In this document: one piece after another, positions 1 through 11,490 of the stretch | Position numbering within the stretch: the stretch's first letter is position 1 | How the letters are laid out: each line of letters begins with the position of its first letter | The notes under the pieces: generated by a model | Told to the model about the DNA's origin: nothing | The model's database searches: none | The model's input: the letters and a program-made list of their open reading frames with translations, nothing else | Made by a program: the position numbers and the translations under genes | Source of the DNA: Cylindrobasidium torrendii FP15055 ss-10 | Taxonomy: Eukaryota > Basidiomycota > Agaricomycetes > Agaricales > Physalacriaceae | Direction of reading: 5' to 3' | DNA length: 64,000 bases | Assembly: GCA_000934385.1 (NCBI GenBank) | Contig: KN880479.1 | Span: 1-64,000 of the forward strand

Positions 1-789
1 GTTTCCATAATATGTGGTATTGATGTGGTAAGTATATGGATATACATCCTTACCAGTGTTAATTTCATTCGAGAAGGAGGACACTGCTACCCGAAATTTC
101 ACACATTTTCCGACTGGGAAGCCCTCGTAAACTAGTTGAATTTGAGATTGGCCGTTCAGTTGTTTTAGCAACTGAACCCCGAATGAATGTGAGCAGGTTT
201 TCATTCTGTCGTGTTCATCTACTTTTACTACTGAATAACCCACGGGCACCGTATGACTGTATCAGATAAACGGCTGAATTCTTCACACCAATAACGCATT
301 GGAATAACTCGGTCCAGCACCCACGGTGAACACTTTCTACATCGACCTTCGACGATTTCCAAGTCGGACTTGAAAGGGGAGAAACTCCAGCGATGTATCG
401 CATTGTAGTCACGGACTCACGCAAGGCTGAAATTCCAGTTCTTCAACAAGGGGCTAACTGGTGAAATCCGCACAACTTTCATGCCTTTCCAACTTGGATT
501 CAACGAGCTGGCTTTCTAATATCGGCTAGGACGTGGTGTTTGAGGGATTCCGCGGTAATGAGTACTAAGGGATACTACAACGGGGACGCTGGCTGGAGCG
601 CCGCCAGCGCCGTCTCCGAGGTTAGACTCGTCAGGACTTAGCGAGGATGTGCGTCGATTCAAAATGGACGATCTAGATCCGGCAAATTATCTGCGCAAAC
701 AGGGTCGGGTGGAAGCCGGCTACTGTCGCAATTTAAGGAGTCAGCCTCAGTCGAGTGCCTTTTGCGTTCTCCTCTCACCACCGTCTGCG
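1..789. other. No gene supported at left edge
   Basis: Only short reading frames without family resemblance or splice-consistent neighbours are visible. The right end should contain the promoter and 5' leader of the ACT-domain gene that follows. A frame starting with GTG near 649 runs into that gene, but it lacks an ATG and does not resemble the start of the family. Confidence 0.5.
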
Positions 790-2199
790 ATGCCGACATC
801 GTTGCTGCTCCTTCCTATCTCTCTTGCACTCGTTGGACTTCCGAGATCGAGACTTGAGGAACTCACTCGGCCAATTCTCCGTTACATCCTCCAACCCACA
901 CAGACTTTTCTGAACATAACATGCAACGAAATCGAGATGAGCCTTTTCGTCGAGCAAGGCGACCTCTTGGAGTTCGAGAGGATTGCTAGGAGGGACAGGC
1001 ATAGGCGACGGGGAAGCCAGGGTAGTGCTGGAGGGCCGCAACGAGAAGCGGTCGAGATTTCGTACGAGCCATGGTCTGCCCACACCTCTAACCTAGCTTT
1101 CAGCAAGGATGCTGATCACCTCATAGGTCTGTGCTACAAATCGATTCTCACAGCGACCAGCTGGGTATGCTGATAGACATACTATCCTGAAGGCCGCTAA
1201 CTGTCTGCAGATAACTCTGGCGCACGAATCAACGAACTCTCTGCGCCGTTAGCGGCAGCGGGCATTTCAATTCTCTACCAGTCCTCCTATATGAGCGACT
1301 TTATCCTCGTCAAGGAGAGCCGATTGCAAGAAGTGCTCGCACTTTTCTCCGCGTCTGGGTTCTCCCTATACGATGCGAGTTCTATCCCGGGATCCCCTAC
1401 GCCGGCGGTCCTAACGCGTGCCAGCTCGCCAACGGGTGTCCGTCCAGACGTCGAGCCCGTACGCAGCAAATCAGGCTCTCCTCATGCTGGGCAGGTCTGC
1501 ATGCTCGACACAGATCTAACTTCTGTCGGCCTGGTGGACGACGCAGTGGAGCAATGGCAGCTGAAGATCATAAAACTTATCGCGTATGCGGACCTCGTCG
1601 TACCATCAAAACGCTCCCCTCCCATCTCCTCTGCGTATCCAGAGTCTGACGAAGACTCAGAGGATGGATATTTTTCGCATTCTCCGTCCTCGGAATCGCC
1701 ACTATCCTCGATACCGTCTCACTCTCGATCCACTTCGGACCTTGTAGCGTCACACAAGCCATCCTCAAAACATCGGTTGAGCGCACTGACGGCGCTCCGT
1801 ATCGATACCACACCTTTAACGACGACGCCGCCTCCTGTCCCATTCTTCAGCTTCACCCGTACGGCCGAGGGTTCGTCTCTCACCACGGACGTTAGTGTTC
1901 TCGCCGCGTTGTTCCCCAAACACGACCGTCACATGGTTATTTGCGGCGGAGAGTTGGATTTTGAGGAGCAACCCGGGGACTCTGACGAAGATGACGAGGA
2001 GTGCAATGGCAAGCTGAGGTGCCTTCAGATAGACCTGCGCCGCTTTGGCTTGGACAAGCACGGTCTTGTCAATCGCTTCTCGACGATCTTGGAACAGGCA
2101 GGAATCAACCACATGTACAGCTCTACCCTCAAAACAGCAAACATCATGGTTCCAAAGCGTCAAGCCCTCCGCGCCCAGGCTTTGCTTCGGTCTTGCTGA
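790..2199 (+). CDS. CASTOR/GATS-like ACT-domain protein
   Basis: Three exons (790-1073, 1127-1164, 1211-2199) give 436 residues. Splicing restores a continuous block reading EPWSVLQIDSHSDQL then DNSGARINELSAPLAAAG, followed by ISILYQSSYMSDFILVKE, which is the ACT-domain signature of the CASTOR1/GATS family. In animals CASTOR proteins sense arginine for TORC1; in fungi the role is not established, so only the fold is claimed. A second ACT-like half lies at the C-terminus (LRCLQIDLRRFGLDKHGLV onward). Between them is a serine-rich, acidic linker of roughly 130 residues. The ATG at 790 was chosen because the hydrophobic MPTSLLLLPISL start matches the first beta strand expected of the family. The middle exon is only 38 bases. 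Confidence 0.85.
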
Positions 2200-2784
2200 T
2201 GGCCAACTCGTATTTGGTTTTCTATCATGCATTTTTCTTCGGATTATTCTCTGCTTGGAGTTCGGCCTACGCCTTGAATTGCATTGCAACCTGTTGTACA
2301 TAAGTAAGCACTTGTATTACTACCTATACCGTTTGTGCCTATCATCATGTAGTTCTCTGACACCCTAGATTCACTCACTGTGCGTGCATTCCAGGGCGGA
2401 AACCTTCCTTTCGAGCGTCATGGACGCCTTTTGAGCTCACTTATACAGTTGGTGGCCGTGATATAGTACACCCACGAATGGTGGTGTCGCTTCTGAGCCG
2501 CTGTGGAGAACAATGTCCGAGATGACGCTGGCCTGAGGCGTAGTAAATATTTCATCGAAATTGAAGAAAAATAGTGAGACCAGCAGAATTTCTGGCGCAA
2601 ATGACCTCCGAGAGTCGATAGCGCATGTTTGCACATCAAGCGCTCGGGCGCGAGCACGCGTCACAGTTAATGGAATGTGGTCATGACGTCACGTGTAATA
2701 TGCCCCCAGGTCGCCCCAGATCCCGGGGTTAGTCGACCATAAACAGGTCTATCGCTCTTACCGTCATCGACAGACCTTTTCGCC
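2200..2784. other. Intergenic spacer before branching enzyme
   Basis: No reading frame with family resemblance. It should hold the terminator of the ACT-domain gene and the promoter of the branching enzyme gene. The last 90 bases before the ATG are pyrimidine-rich, as expected for a leader. No TATA box is clear. Confidence 0.5.
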
Positions 2785-5268
2785 ATGCCCGACAAACCTC
2801 TCGACGCGCAAACTGTCATCGACGTCGATCCGTGGTTGAAGGACAATGTCGACCATATCGTCCACCGTCATGACCTATATAGGGCGCTGAAAGAGAGTAT
2901 CGAGAAGCACGAGGGCGGCCTTGATAAATTTTCTCAGGGCTACAATAAGTTTGGCCTCAACGTCTCCCCCTCCGGCGAGGTCACGTATCGCGAATGGGCA
3001 CCAAACGCGCAAGAGGCTGTATTGATTGGCGACTTCAGTACGTCGTCCTAGCTTACCTACATTTTCACTCGTTTATATGCGCTACAGATGACTGGAATAG
3101 GTCCTCCCATCCTATGAAAAAGGACCAATTTGGGGTCTGGGAGATTGTCATTCCTCCGAAGGAACATGGCGTCTGCGCCATTCCCCACGACTCGAAGATC
3201 AAGGTGCGTTTCTTTCCGCCGTGATTGAGAGACTTCCATACCGATGCGCCGCAGATTTCCATGGTTCTTCCCTCCGGCGAGCGCATCGAGCGCCTCCCAG
3301 CTTGGATCAAACGCGTTACTCAAGATCTGAGCGTCTCTCCTATTTACGACGCGCGCTTCTGGAACCCGCCCAAGGAGGAGGTATATCAATTCAAGAATCC
3401 CCGTCCTCCTTACCCAAATGATGCTCGCATCTACGAAGCTCATGTTGGCATCTCTACACCTGAAGGACGCGTTGGCACTTACAAGGAATTCACTGCCAAT
3501 ACCCTTCCTCGTATCAAAAAGCTGGGCTACAACATCGTCCAACTTATGGCCATCATGGAGCACGCATATTATGCATGTATGTCATTGCTGTATATGAGTA
3601 TGTACGATTCTGACCACCACTAGCGTTCGGATACCAAGTCACCAGTTTCTTCGCGGCCAGCTCTCGCTATGGAACGCCCGAGGACTTGAAAGAACTCATT
3701 GATGTTGCTCATGGTATGGGGCTGACTGTTCTTTTGGACATCGTCCACTCGCACGCCTGCAAAAATGTTTTGGACGGCATCAATGAACTCGATGGCACCG
3801 ACCATCTCTACTTCCATGGCGGAGCTAAAGGTCGCCACGAGCTTTGGGATAGCCGTTTGTTCAACTATGGCCACCACGAAGTGTTACGCTTCCTCCTCAG
3901 CAACCTTCGCTTCTATGTCGACGTATACCAATTCGACGGCTTCCGCTTCGACGGGGTGACTAGTATGATGTACACGCACCATGGCATAGGCACTGGGTTC
4001 TCAGGTGGTTATCATGAGTACTTCGGACCTTCCGCAGATCTCGAGGCTATCAATTACCTTATGCTTGTGCGCCCCGTTTCCATTCTACGTTGGCGATGTA
4101 CTCACGCCTGCAGGCCAACGATGCTATGCACACTATCTACCCAAACATCATCACCATCGCAGAAGATGTCTCTGGGATGCCGCTTCTATCCAAACCTGTT
4201 GATAAAGGTGGTCTTGGTTTCGACTATCGCCTCTCAATGGCGATTCCAGATATGTGGATTAAGCTTCTCAAGCACACTCCCGATGACCAATGGGAGATCG
4301 GCAACATCGTCCACACCTTGACCAACAGGCGCTACGGTGAAAAGAGCATCGCGTACTGCGAGAGCCACGATCAGGCTCTCGTTGGGGACAAGACGATTGC
4401 GTTCTGGCTTATGGACAAAGAGATGTGTATGTGCGACCTCCGATCCTTCTTTCGTCTATTAACAACTCTTAGATACTAACATGTCTGACCTGAGCCCACT
4501 CACGCCAGTCATTTCTCGCGGCATTGCTCTACACAAAATGATTCGGTACGGCCCTGCCACAGATTTCCCATAATTGCTGACAATCTGCAGACTCCTTACC
4601 CACTCTCTTGGTGGCGAGGGCTATCTCAATTTCGAGGGCAACGAATTTGGCCATCCTGAGGTATGCGTCTTTGGATCACACTGATCATTGCCTGACCGCT
4701 GTTCCAGTGGCTTGACTTCCCGCGCGAAGGAAACGGCAACTCTTTCCATTACGCTCGCCGCCAATTCAATGTTGTCGACGATCCCAACCTTCGCTACAAG
4801 TATCTCAACGAATTCGATTCTGCTATGAACAACGCCGATGCGCAATATTCCTGGCTCGGTGCTAACCCGGTAGGGGCGGATGACTACGTGAGGCATTCAC
4901 GAACTAATTTGAATATCCAGGCTTATGTTTCGTTGAAGAATGAAACGGACAAGATGATTGTTTTCGAGCGCGCTGGCTTGGTCTTCATCTTCAACTTCCA
5001 TCCAACTCAGAGCTTCAGCGACTATCGCATCGGCGTCGATGTCCCTGGAAGGTACAGGGCCATCCTGTCTAGCGATGAGCCGCGCTTTGGAGGGTTCGAC
5101 AACATCAAGCTTGATACGGATTACTTTACCACTCCGATGGAATGGAATGGGAGGAAAAACTGGATGCATGTAAGTGGTCTGGATTTCACTCTCGAGACAT
5201 AATCCTCATACCACGTTCAGGTCTATCTTCCCACCAGGACTTGCATGGTGCTGGCCAAGATGGATTAG
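2785..5268 (+). CDS. GLC3: 1,4-alpha-glucan (glycogen) branching enzyme
   Basis: Ten exons (2785-3037, 3088-3203, 3255-3576, 3624-4066, 4114-4426, 4473-4545, 4591-4660, 4708-4869, 4921-5169, 5221-5268) give 682 residues, the normal size for eukaryotic branching enzyme. It cleaves alpha-1,4 chains and re-attaches them as alpha-1,6 branches in cytosolic glycogen. The order is an N-terminal CBM48 module ([20 protein letters not shown]), a GH13 catalytic barrel with [20 protein letters not shown] (nucleophile Asp), IAEDVSG (acid/base Glu) and ESHDQ, then the alpha-amylase C domain. All introns are 45-51 bases. It ends [16 protein letters not shown], a typical C-terminus. The reading is intact with no missing catalytic residue. 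Confidence 0.97.
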
Positions 5269-5710
5269 GCTGCTGGCTCCAACAATATGCATTCGTTGTG
5301 CGGATTGGGATATGGACTGTACTCATGGCTTTAAAATCGACTTTTCAATGCTTCTCTGAATAATTACTGGATCACCTGTACTTGATATTGTCTCTGTGAT
5401 TGCGAATCGATATGTTGTGGGTCTGAAATTTCAACGGCGTGTACTTGCGACATTTGAAGCGAAGTCGACTGTCAGATGAAGGTGCATAAATATGTCAATG
5501 GGCCAATAAGGACTTGGGTCATAGATAGTTGGTGGGTACCAATTCTTGTAGCAGAGGTGAATATGGAAGTGTCTAATATAGTGTGGTTTGTAAATGTGAA
5601 ATATGCGGGCGGGGCGTACGATAGTCAATTAGCAAGAAGAGCAAAGCTGGTAATGATATAATACAAACGAATGGTCAGAAGTCGAAGGCGAGGATGATCG
5701 ACGAGATATA
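5269..5710. other. Convergent 3' spacer
   Basis: Lies between the 3' ends of the branching enzyme gene (+) and an unknown gene (-). Apart from AT-rich 3' sequence I see nothing in it. Confidence 0.5.
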
Positions 5711-6953
5711 CTACTCTGCCCTTTGTGCGATGGACGAATACCACTCGTCGAATTCGGGGAGGTCATCGTCGTCATCCACCTGGAAAATAGCTACGCTTTG
5801 AGGCTGTAGGTCACAATGATCACCACCATGAATCTCGGCAAGTTTGCGATGGACTGCGTGGACAGTCGTGAAGGAGTCCATGGCCGCATGGGAGGCAAGA
5901 GGCGGGGTGCCGACTTCCGATGTTTCTGTGGATGTCTCCGTCTCTTCGTCGCTGCTCACAAGGTCATCTTCTAAGTCGATGTAGTCCCTCTCGGCATTGA
6001 AGTGGTAATCGGATACATCGAAAGCGAAGACTGGGGCGTTCGGGACACACAGCCAGCCCGCGAACTGGTAGCCACAATTGGGAAGGAGATTTGATTCGTA
6101 CACTTCATCCGAGTCGTCAGTCGCAGGGGCCTCCGTAAGGACGATATGCGGGACATTGAAGGCATCTTTGGATTTCATGATGGTGTGCAGGGAGCCACGA
6201 GCGAAGAACATTAGCAGAGGGGCTGCGGGGTCTGTCCATTGGTATGGAGGTTGTGGATCAACCCAGCGCGGTGATGACACGGAACGTGCAGCGACAGATG
6301 CGGCTTTGTGCACCTGTTATGGATTCAGAGAAAACTGATAAGCTGACGAAGCTTGCGTACCGCTGATTTGACGGCGTGATGCTGGACAGAGGTCACGGCG
6401 TGGTACATGCTCAGACGTTCGTCCCAAGACGCACTGAGCTTGATGTTGGTCAGTACTCATTGCGTGCTAATCAGAAACACCATGTCACACCTGGCTGGTC
6501 AAAGTCGTGCTGAAAAACGTCTTTAATGTGCTCGTCCAAGCCGTACCCGATGCGACGAAGCTGTCCTTGACTCGGGCACAAGCTTGCAGTGCGGGGGCAT
6601 TTTCGAATGGCGCGGTTGGCGTACTGCCGGAGGCTTTGCACTCGGACGATGTAGAAACATGATAGTCGCCCCAGAAATTGAACCGGCTTTCTAATGATCC
6701 ATTTTGAACTAGTAAGCCTGAGCAACAAGAATTACCAGACGATTCATACAAAATGGTTGCAGAACAAACCTTGGCCCGAGTATTGCCACTCGTCCGAGTC
6801 ACCCATGTCTGTGAAGATTTTCCGAGGGATCGGTGGGGAGCGGAAGGGGTTCGACAGAGGAGCGGGCGATTCCTTCCCGGAAATGGCCTTGCTTGCGTCT
6901 GGCGGGCAAAATTTCCATGTCGATAGAGATGCCTTGAAAGAGGTAGAGTACAT
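5711..6953 (-). CDS. Uncharacterised protein with acidic C-terminus
   Basis: Four exons on the minus strand (6770-6953, 6491-6717, 6361-6438, 5711-6313) keep phase and give 363 residues. I do not recognise the family. Visible features are a polar N-terminus, a central helical stretch (SWDERLSMYHAVTSVQHHAV), a conserved-looking segment around PPYQWTDPAAPLLMFFARG, a cysteine pair near the middle of the last exon, and a long Asp/Glu/Ser-rich region followed by DDDDDLPEFDEWYSS at the end. There is no signal peptide or membrane helix, so it is probably soluble. The first intron uses a G|GTTTGT donor and the third a non-pyrimidine AAG acceptor, so the 6438/6439 border is the least certain. The start at 6953 is the first in-frame ATG of the open stretch. 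Confidence 0.6.
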
Positions 6954-7595
6954 GTTGGAATTAGAAAGACACCTAGGTTATTTGTAGAGTAGAAGTCCAG
7001 ACCAGGTGGACTGTTAGTATGGGTTGCTGGTAGTAGCTCGCAGAGCCGCTCGGATTGATCGGAAGGGTGCGAAATGAACAGGGTCAACGAAGCGGGTCCA
7101 GCAGTAGCTCATGAGCCTCTTCTCCGCTTTTGATCCTGCCATAATGGCGGTGGGAGTAGCACCCTGAGAAGCTGCCAGCGAAATGCGGGACGACTGGATT
7201 TGAGGAGTAATGAAGGGTACTAGTTTCCATCCAGAAAGTAGCTGCTGGAGGAAATACATAGGTAAACACACGATGAGTTCGACCCACGACGAGCGCTTAA
7301 AATGGCCGTTTATGCCAAGTTTATGCATTTTGTCGCCAATGATCGTCCTGTTATCAAGGGTGATCGTGATGTCATGGTACGAAGAAGGCAATAAAAGTTG
7401 CACGGAACAATGGATTCTCCTTTGTTGCTAATCACATTGGAATTTACAGGCTGAGATGAGGCGCAGAAAACATTTATACATTTTCGTTCGAACATTGCCA
7501 TACTCGTCCATAAGTGGACGCGCGCTGCATTTCTGCCACTCGGAACCGAACAAGATGGGCGTGACACTGACAGGCTCTGCGAAGAAGTCACACAG
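6954..7595. other. Divergent spacer
   Basis: Shared upstream region of two unknown genes reading outward. Reading frames here overlap on both strands without any family resemblance. No TATA box or repeat stands out. Confidence 0.45.
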
Positions 7596-9279
7596 ATGTG
7601 CAGACATCTTGTCTATCGACTACCATCTCCGACCATCCGCGACATCCACATCGCCACGACGGGGTCGGTCCAATCAGAGCGCCTTATTTCTCGCCATGGT
7701 TCGCTTTTCTCTCCAGACTTCACGCCCTGCACTTGACTGATTTAGACGACGATAGTCTCTGCAAACATTTTCCCCAGCACAGGCGTCCACGAGAGTGCCT
7801 CAAAAGCCTTACAGAATCGGTACATACGCGGAGGCCGCACACGTCAGCAGCTCCCTTCTTTCTTTTTCGCGCTCACTCATCGACTGACGGGGCCACAGAT
7901 TGCGTCCAACTTTCCGGAACTTGCAGAAATTGTTCTCGCCGCCAGTCTCCCGCTCGTCGTCAACGTCCCCGCGTCCTGGAACTCTGGACAACGAGACGAT
8001 ACATCTCCTTCGGATCGTGGGAATAGTCCTTCCAGGCCAAAACGTGCGCGAAGGGACAACCGTCGAGTCGGATCAACCCCGTCTTCTAGAGATAGTCCAA
8101 CTGAGAATCACAAACCCGCTTTCAAGAATCAGCCCAACTCGAGACGCGTCACACAGTCAATCTCATCGGCCCCCCGACACCAAGTTTCGTCGAATAACAC
8201 AGGTAGATGATCTTAGACCCGCCTGCTACTGCTCTTAACGCTTTACAGTATCGAATGTAGAGACCAAGTCGTTGGCATACCGTCCAGAGGATTGGCTCAG
8301 AAACTGGGACCAGAAAGTCAGTCTCGCATCGTCCCCTCTGTCGCCTGCGATAGGAGTAGACCGTCAATCTCCACAACTTCTACCACCGAGTCTTGGACGG
8401 CTACGGCTAGAGTCTGAGAGCTCGCTGCAGTCAAATGAGCTTCAACCTGAGAAGGAAATGATGTACTTCAAAGGAACATTGTCGCATGGTTATGTTGATA
8501 GCAGTCAGTCATATCCTCGTGCGTCCGCATTCTTGAGTGCGTTTGATCTTGAAGCTGACTCACTCAGACAATCCCACCGAGATTGCGCACAAATTCTCTT
8601 CTGGGGATTTTCAGGCAGGAAAATCTCGTAAGCTTGCCTGCTATTCGCCATGGAAGCTCACTGGATGACACAACCTTCAGGAAAGCTAGAGTACTCTTCT
8701 CGTCTCCCCTTTGGCAGCCCGATATCACCATCAAACCTAGACAGCATGAAAAATTGGCAACACCAAACCTCTAGATTTACGCATACACCCTCTGTCATGG
8801 CCGACCATGGTGATGTACGCCCGCGCACACACTCGTTCCCCTCCACGCCAAATGCGCAGTTTGCCTTTCAATTGGAACCACTTCCTCCCATCGCATATTC
8901 CAGCTCGCCATGTCACACTTCGGAAGATTTTTCTCAGCTCGGGAAACGCATGAGAGAGTCGGCGAGCAGCGAACTCAAAGATCAGTTTTCGTCGACCATG
9001 TTCACCACAGCGACACTCGCTGGATCGCCAGAGCAAGGGCACGAACTCGCACAAAGCTCATCTACACTGTCAGTTTGTATGGACTCTGCTCCCCAACATT
9101 CGCAGAATCAGCCCCGGGTCCATTCTATAGACGAGATCCTGGATTTCTCCGGTGGTGGACATTGGTACAAAGAAAGCCAACCCCTGCCTCGTCCTTCGAG
9201 CGAGCCCGTGTTCAATCATAAGGGCGGCGCGCCTGATGTCGTGATGTCGGATGTGTCGCCGCCCTTGGGAAGCCAGTAG
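7596..9279 (+). CDS. Uncharacterised serine-rich low-complexity protein
   Basis: Best model has five exons (7596-7667, 7746-8202, 8249-8503, 8568-8627, 8681-9279) and 480 residues. The last four exons are well supported because each junction has GT-AG ends and restores one frame, for example AYRPEDWLRNWDQK and NNPTEIAHKFSSG. The first exon is a guess: it starts at the ATG at 7596 and joins through a TTTAG acceptor at 7745. An alternative uses an intron at 7820-7898 and another frame upstream. The protein is rich in Ser, Pro and Gln with basic patches (RPKRARRDNRR) that could be a nuclear signal. I recognise no domain. A nuclear or regulatory scaffold role would be inference only. Confidence 0.5.
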
Positions 9280-9771
9280 CTTGCACGTTCAGCAGCACAC
9301 AGGAAGCACGGTGGGCCAGGAATTTCGTCTCGAAATTGCATATTTTGTTGCAGATGCTTTTGTCATCATGGAAGCCGTATATGTCACACGGACTTTTGCA
9401 CGTACCGTAGTCATCGTCGGCCAGTAGACCCGTAGTTTGAGCTCCTTTGTCGCACTATCAATGTACATCGCAATGCAGCCATGGCCTCATCTACGCTGAG
9501 ATTTAGTGTTTGGTGGCGTTGCTCAGATGTGCCAGACTGTGTTCGGCACAAGAGAGGAATCGCGAATGTTCAAGCCGACGTTTTGGGATGGATAATGTCC
9601 CGAGGAGAACGGTAGTTAGCACGGTGAAAATGTCCTTTGTAATAAACAGTAGAACCCGATCTTTTATAAAGAATACAAAACAAGGTGTAGACCAGCACCA
9701 GCTGCATGGGGGACGTGACATAGAAACGTGAATGAAGCGTGCGAGGATCAACCGCGGCACGCAAGGCCCTC
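9280..9771. other. Convergent 3' spacer
   Basis: Between the 3' ends of the serine-rich gene (+) and the CAP-protein gene (-). Apart from short chance frames I see nothing in it. Confidence 0.5.
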
Positions 9772-10423
9772 CTACAACTCGACGTTGTCCCTGTGTAAAA
9801 GTCAGCGAGCCACTCTGCGCTCCAGCACAGTTATACAGGGACACACTCACGAGATTTGTCCAATAATGTTGCCTGGTGGAGAGTAGAAGCATGCGACGAG
9901 TGTGGTCGATGCCGCGGTCGAGTCGAACACGTCGCTGCACTTGGTGTATCGAGCACATCCCACTTCGGTCGTACCCTTCCAAACGAGTTGGGTGAAGTGT
10001 GTGAATGTTTCTGGGTCGAGTTGGGCGGATTCTGGATCAGGTGATATAGGCATGCTTTTGCTGGGCACAAGGCAGGAAGATTGTGAACATACCTCGATCG
10101 TTGGCGAATGCGTTCACGGCCTCTACGGCGCTGACGGATCCAGTGGTGGCCATCACGTTCTGGCCGTATGCTGTGCCATCGTCGAGAGTGCCTGAGGCGT
10201 ACTGGAAGTCACATGCCTGTGCCCAGTTTTCTGCTGCCTGTGCCAAGGTATCTGACCACGAGAGCGCGTTAGCACCGTGAGAGGCGCGTATGCTGTTGTG
10301 TGTAGCGGTGAATTGGATCTGGTCGAGCCAGTCCTCCCGAGGGCTGAGGCCACGACGATGGGCTGATGCCAAAGCAATAAACAGAAACAGGACCGAGAAA
10401 AGACGGTGGGCGAGAGAGATCAT
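9772..10423 (-). CDS. Secreted CAP-domain (PR-1/SCP-like) protein
   Basis: Three exons (10093-10423, 9851-10031, 9772-9790) give 176 residues. It starts with a clear signal peptide (about residues 1-21: MISLAHRLFSVLFLFIALASA) and continues as a CAP domain. Motifs are HNSIRASHGANALSWSDTLA (CAP1 region), AYGQNVM, then HFTQLVWKGTTEVGCA, the classical CAP2 box, and ACFYSPPGN near the end. CAP proteins act outside the cell; fungal members such as yeast Pry proteins bind sterols or fatty acids. The expected His and Glu pocket residues appear present in part (His in HNSIR, His in HFTQL). The last exon is only 19 bases and supplies the C-terminal DNVEL. Four cysteines could form two disulphides. Confidence 0.92.
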
Positions 10424-10843
10424 GGTGGGTTAAACGAGTGAAGAGGTATGGGATAGCGGTAGACGCGGAATGCGAATGCGCTTGTCCGAAGATATTCTGC
10501 AAAGCAGGTGGATGTAAAAGGCAGAGAGGAAGTCAACACGGCCCACGCTCCGAGCCAGGCCCAGTTTCCGCAGGAAGCGCGTGCACGTTCTGTTCTGTAC
10601 CTTAACCACAGCCTTAAAAACATATCAAAGTGGAGCACTGAAGCCTTGGATAGACCGTCGCGACAATATTGTAACCAGGCCACTGCACTGACCTATAGGC
10701 AACCTCGGTGCATTGACAGTTGTTGTTCAACTGGTCGATCGCAAAAGTCACACAGAAATAGAAATACAGCGCAGACTCCAGAGTACCGAATTGTAAGAGC
10801 TACGACCAGACCAAAACGTACTCACGAGTCACGACGTCGTGCT
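10424..10843. other. Promoter of CAP gene and 3' flank of prefoldin gene
   Basis: Both neighbours read leftwards, so this holds the CAP-gene promoter and the terminator of the prefoldin gene. A minus-strand T-rich stretch ending TTTTTAAGG lies near 10615, too far upstream of the ATG for an ordinary fungal TATA box. Nothing else is supported. Confidence 0.4.
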
Positions 10844-11354
10844 TCACATGCTGACTGGTTGGATTTTGTACGTCTCTTTGAATCCCTCGAACTCTTTCTC
10901 CTTGGACTTGTATTGCTCAGTTAGAGTCGATACAATTTGCTGGATCTGTACAATGTTAGAAGGGAAACGCAAGGTAATCAGGCGCTTACTCCAGTCTTGT
11001 TTGTGTTGAGTGCAGGAACCACATCCTTGACTGTCCGCTCAACCAGGACACCGTTGATGAGGCGAAAGCATTTGCGATCAGGATCCTTTTCCAGCGTTTC
11101 GTTGAGAGTGGTCAACACCAAGCTGGAGCTGTTCAACTAGATGGACTATGATTAAAAGAGCAGACGATCTTTACCCATGTTCGTCTGCTTCGCTTTCGAG
11201 TTCACCAATTTTCGAGGCAATCGCCTGTAGATCTTTATTGTACTGGTTGAACAGAGTTTGAATCTCTGGCTTTTGATGTTGAATCGGGGATGCGAATGGA
11301 TATGATTATTGCTCTACCTTGGTTGTTAAGCTGCTTTTTGCCTTTGGATGCCAT
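10844..11354 (-). CDS. GIM4: Prefoldin subunit 2
   Basis: Four exons (11318-11354, 11175-11265, 10990-11122, 10844-10945) give 120 residues, the usual size of a beta-class prefoldin. Prefoldin is the cytosolic hexameric jellyfish chaperone that passes unfolded actin and tubulin to CCT. The sequence shows the expected long coiled coil, the [19 protein letters not shown] helix, the beta-hairpin segment [20 protein letters not shown], and a second helix ending [13 protein letters not shown]. It starts [13 protein letters not shown]. The gene is head to head with NDUFS8, with 136 bases between the two ATGs. I found no six-frame track reading of the whole gene because exons are short, so the model rests on splicing. 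Confidence 0.95.
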
Positions 11355-11490
11355 CACTGTCGAGAGTACTTAGCGCCAACCGCCGCGCCAATAATGTCAG
11401 TGACAGTCACCTCTGCCTGCCGCACTCGGCACTCGAATTCCAACGATCTGATTGGGCGGTTATTCCCGGAAGTATTCAACATTAACCACC

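Noticed and set aside
649..1173. Long plus-strand frame beginning before the ACT-domain gene
   Set aside because: It starts with GTG, has no ATG before 664, and its downstream end runs through an intron. The family start fits the ATG at 790.
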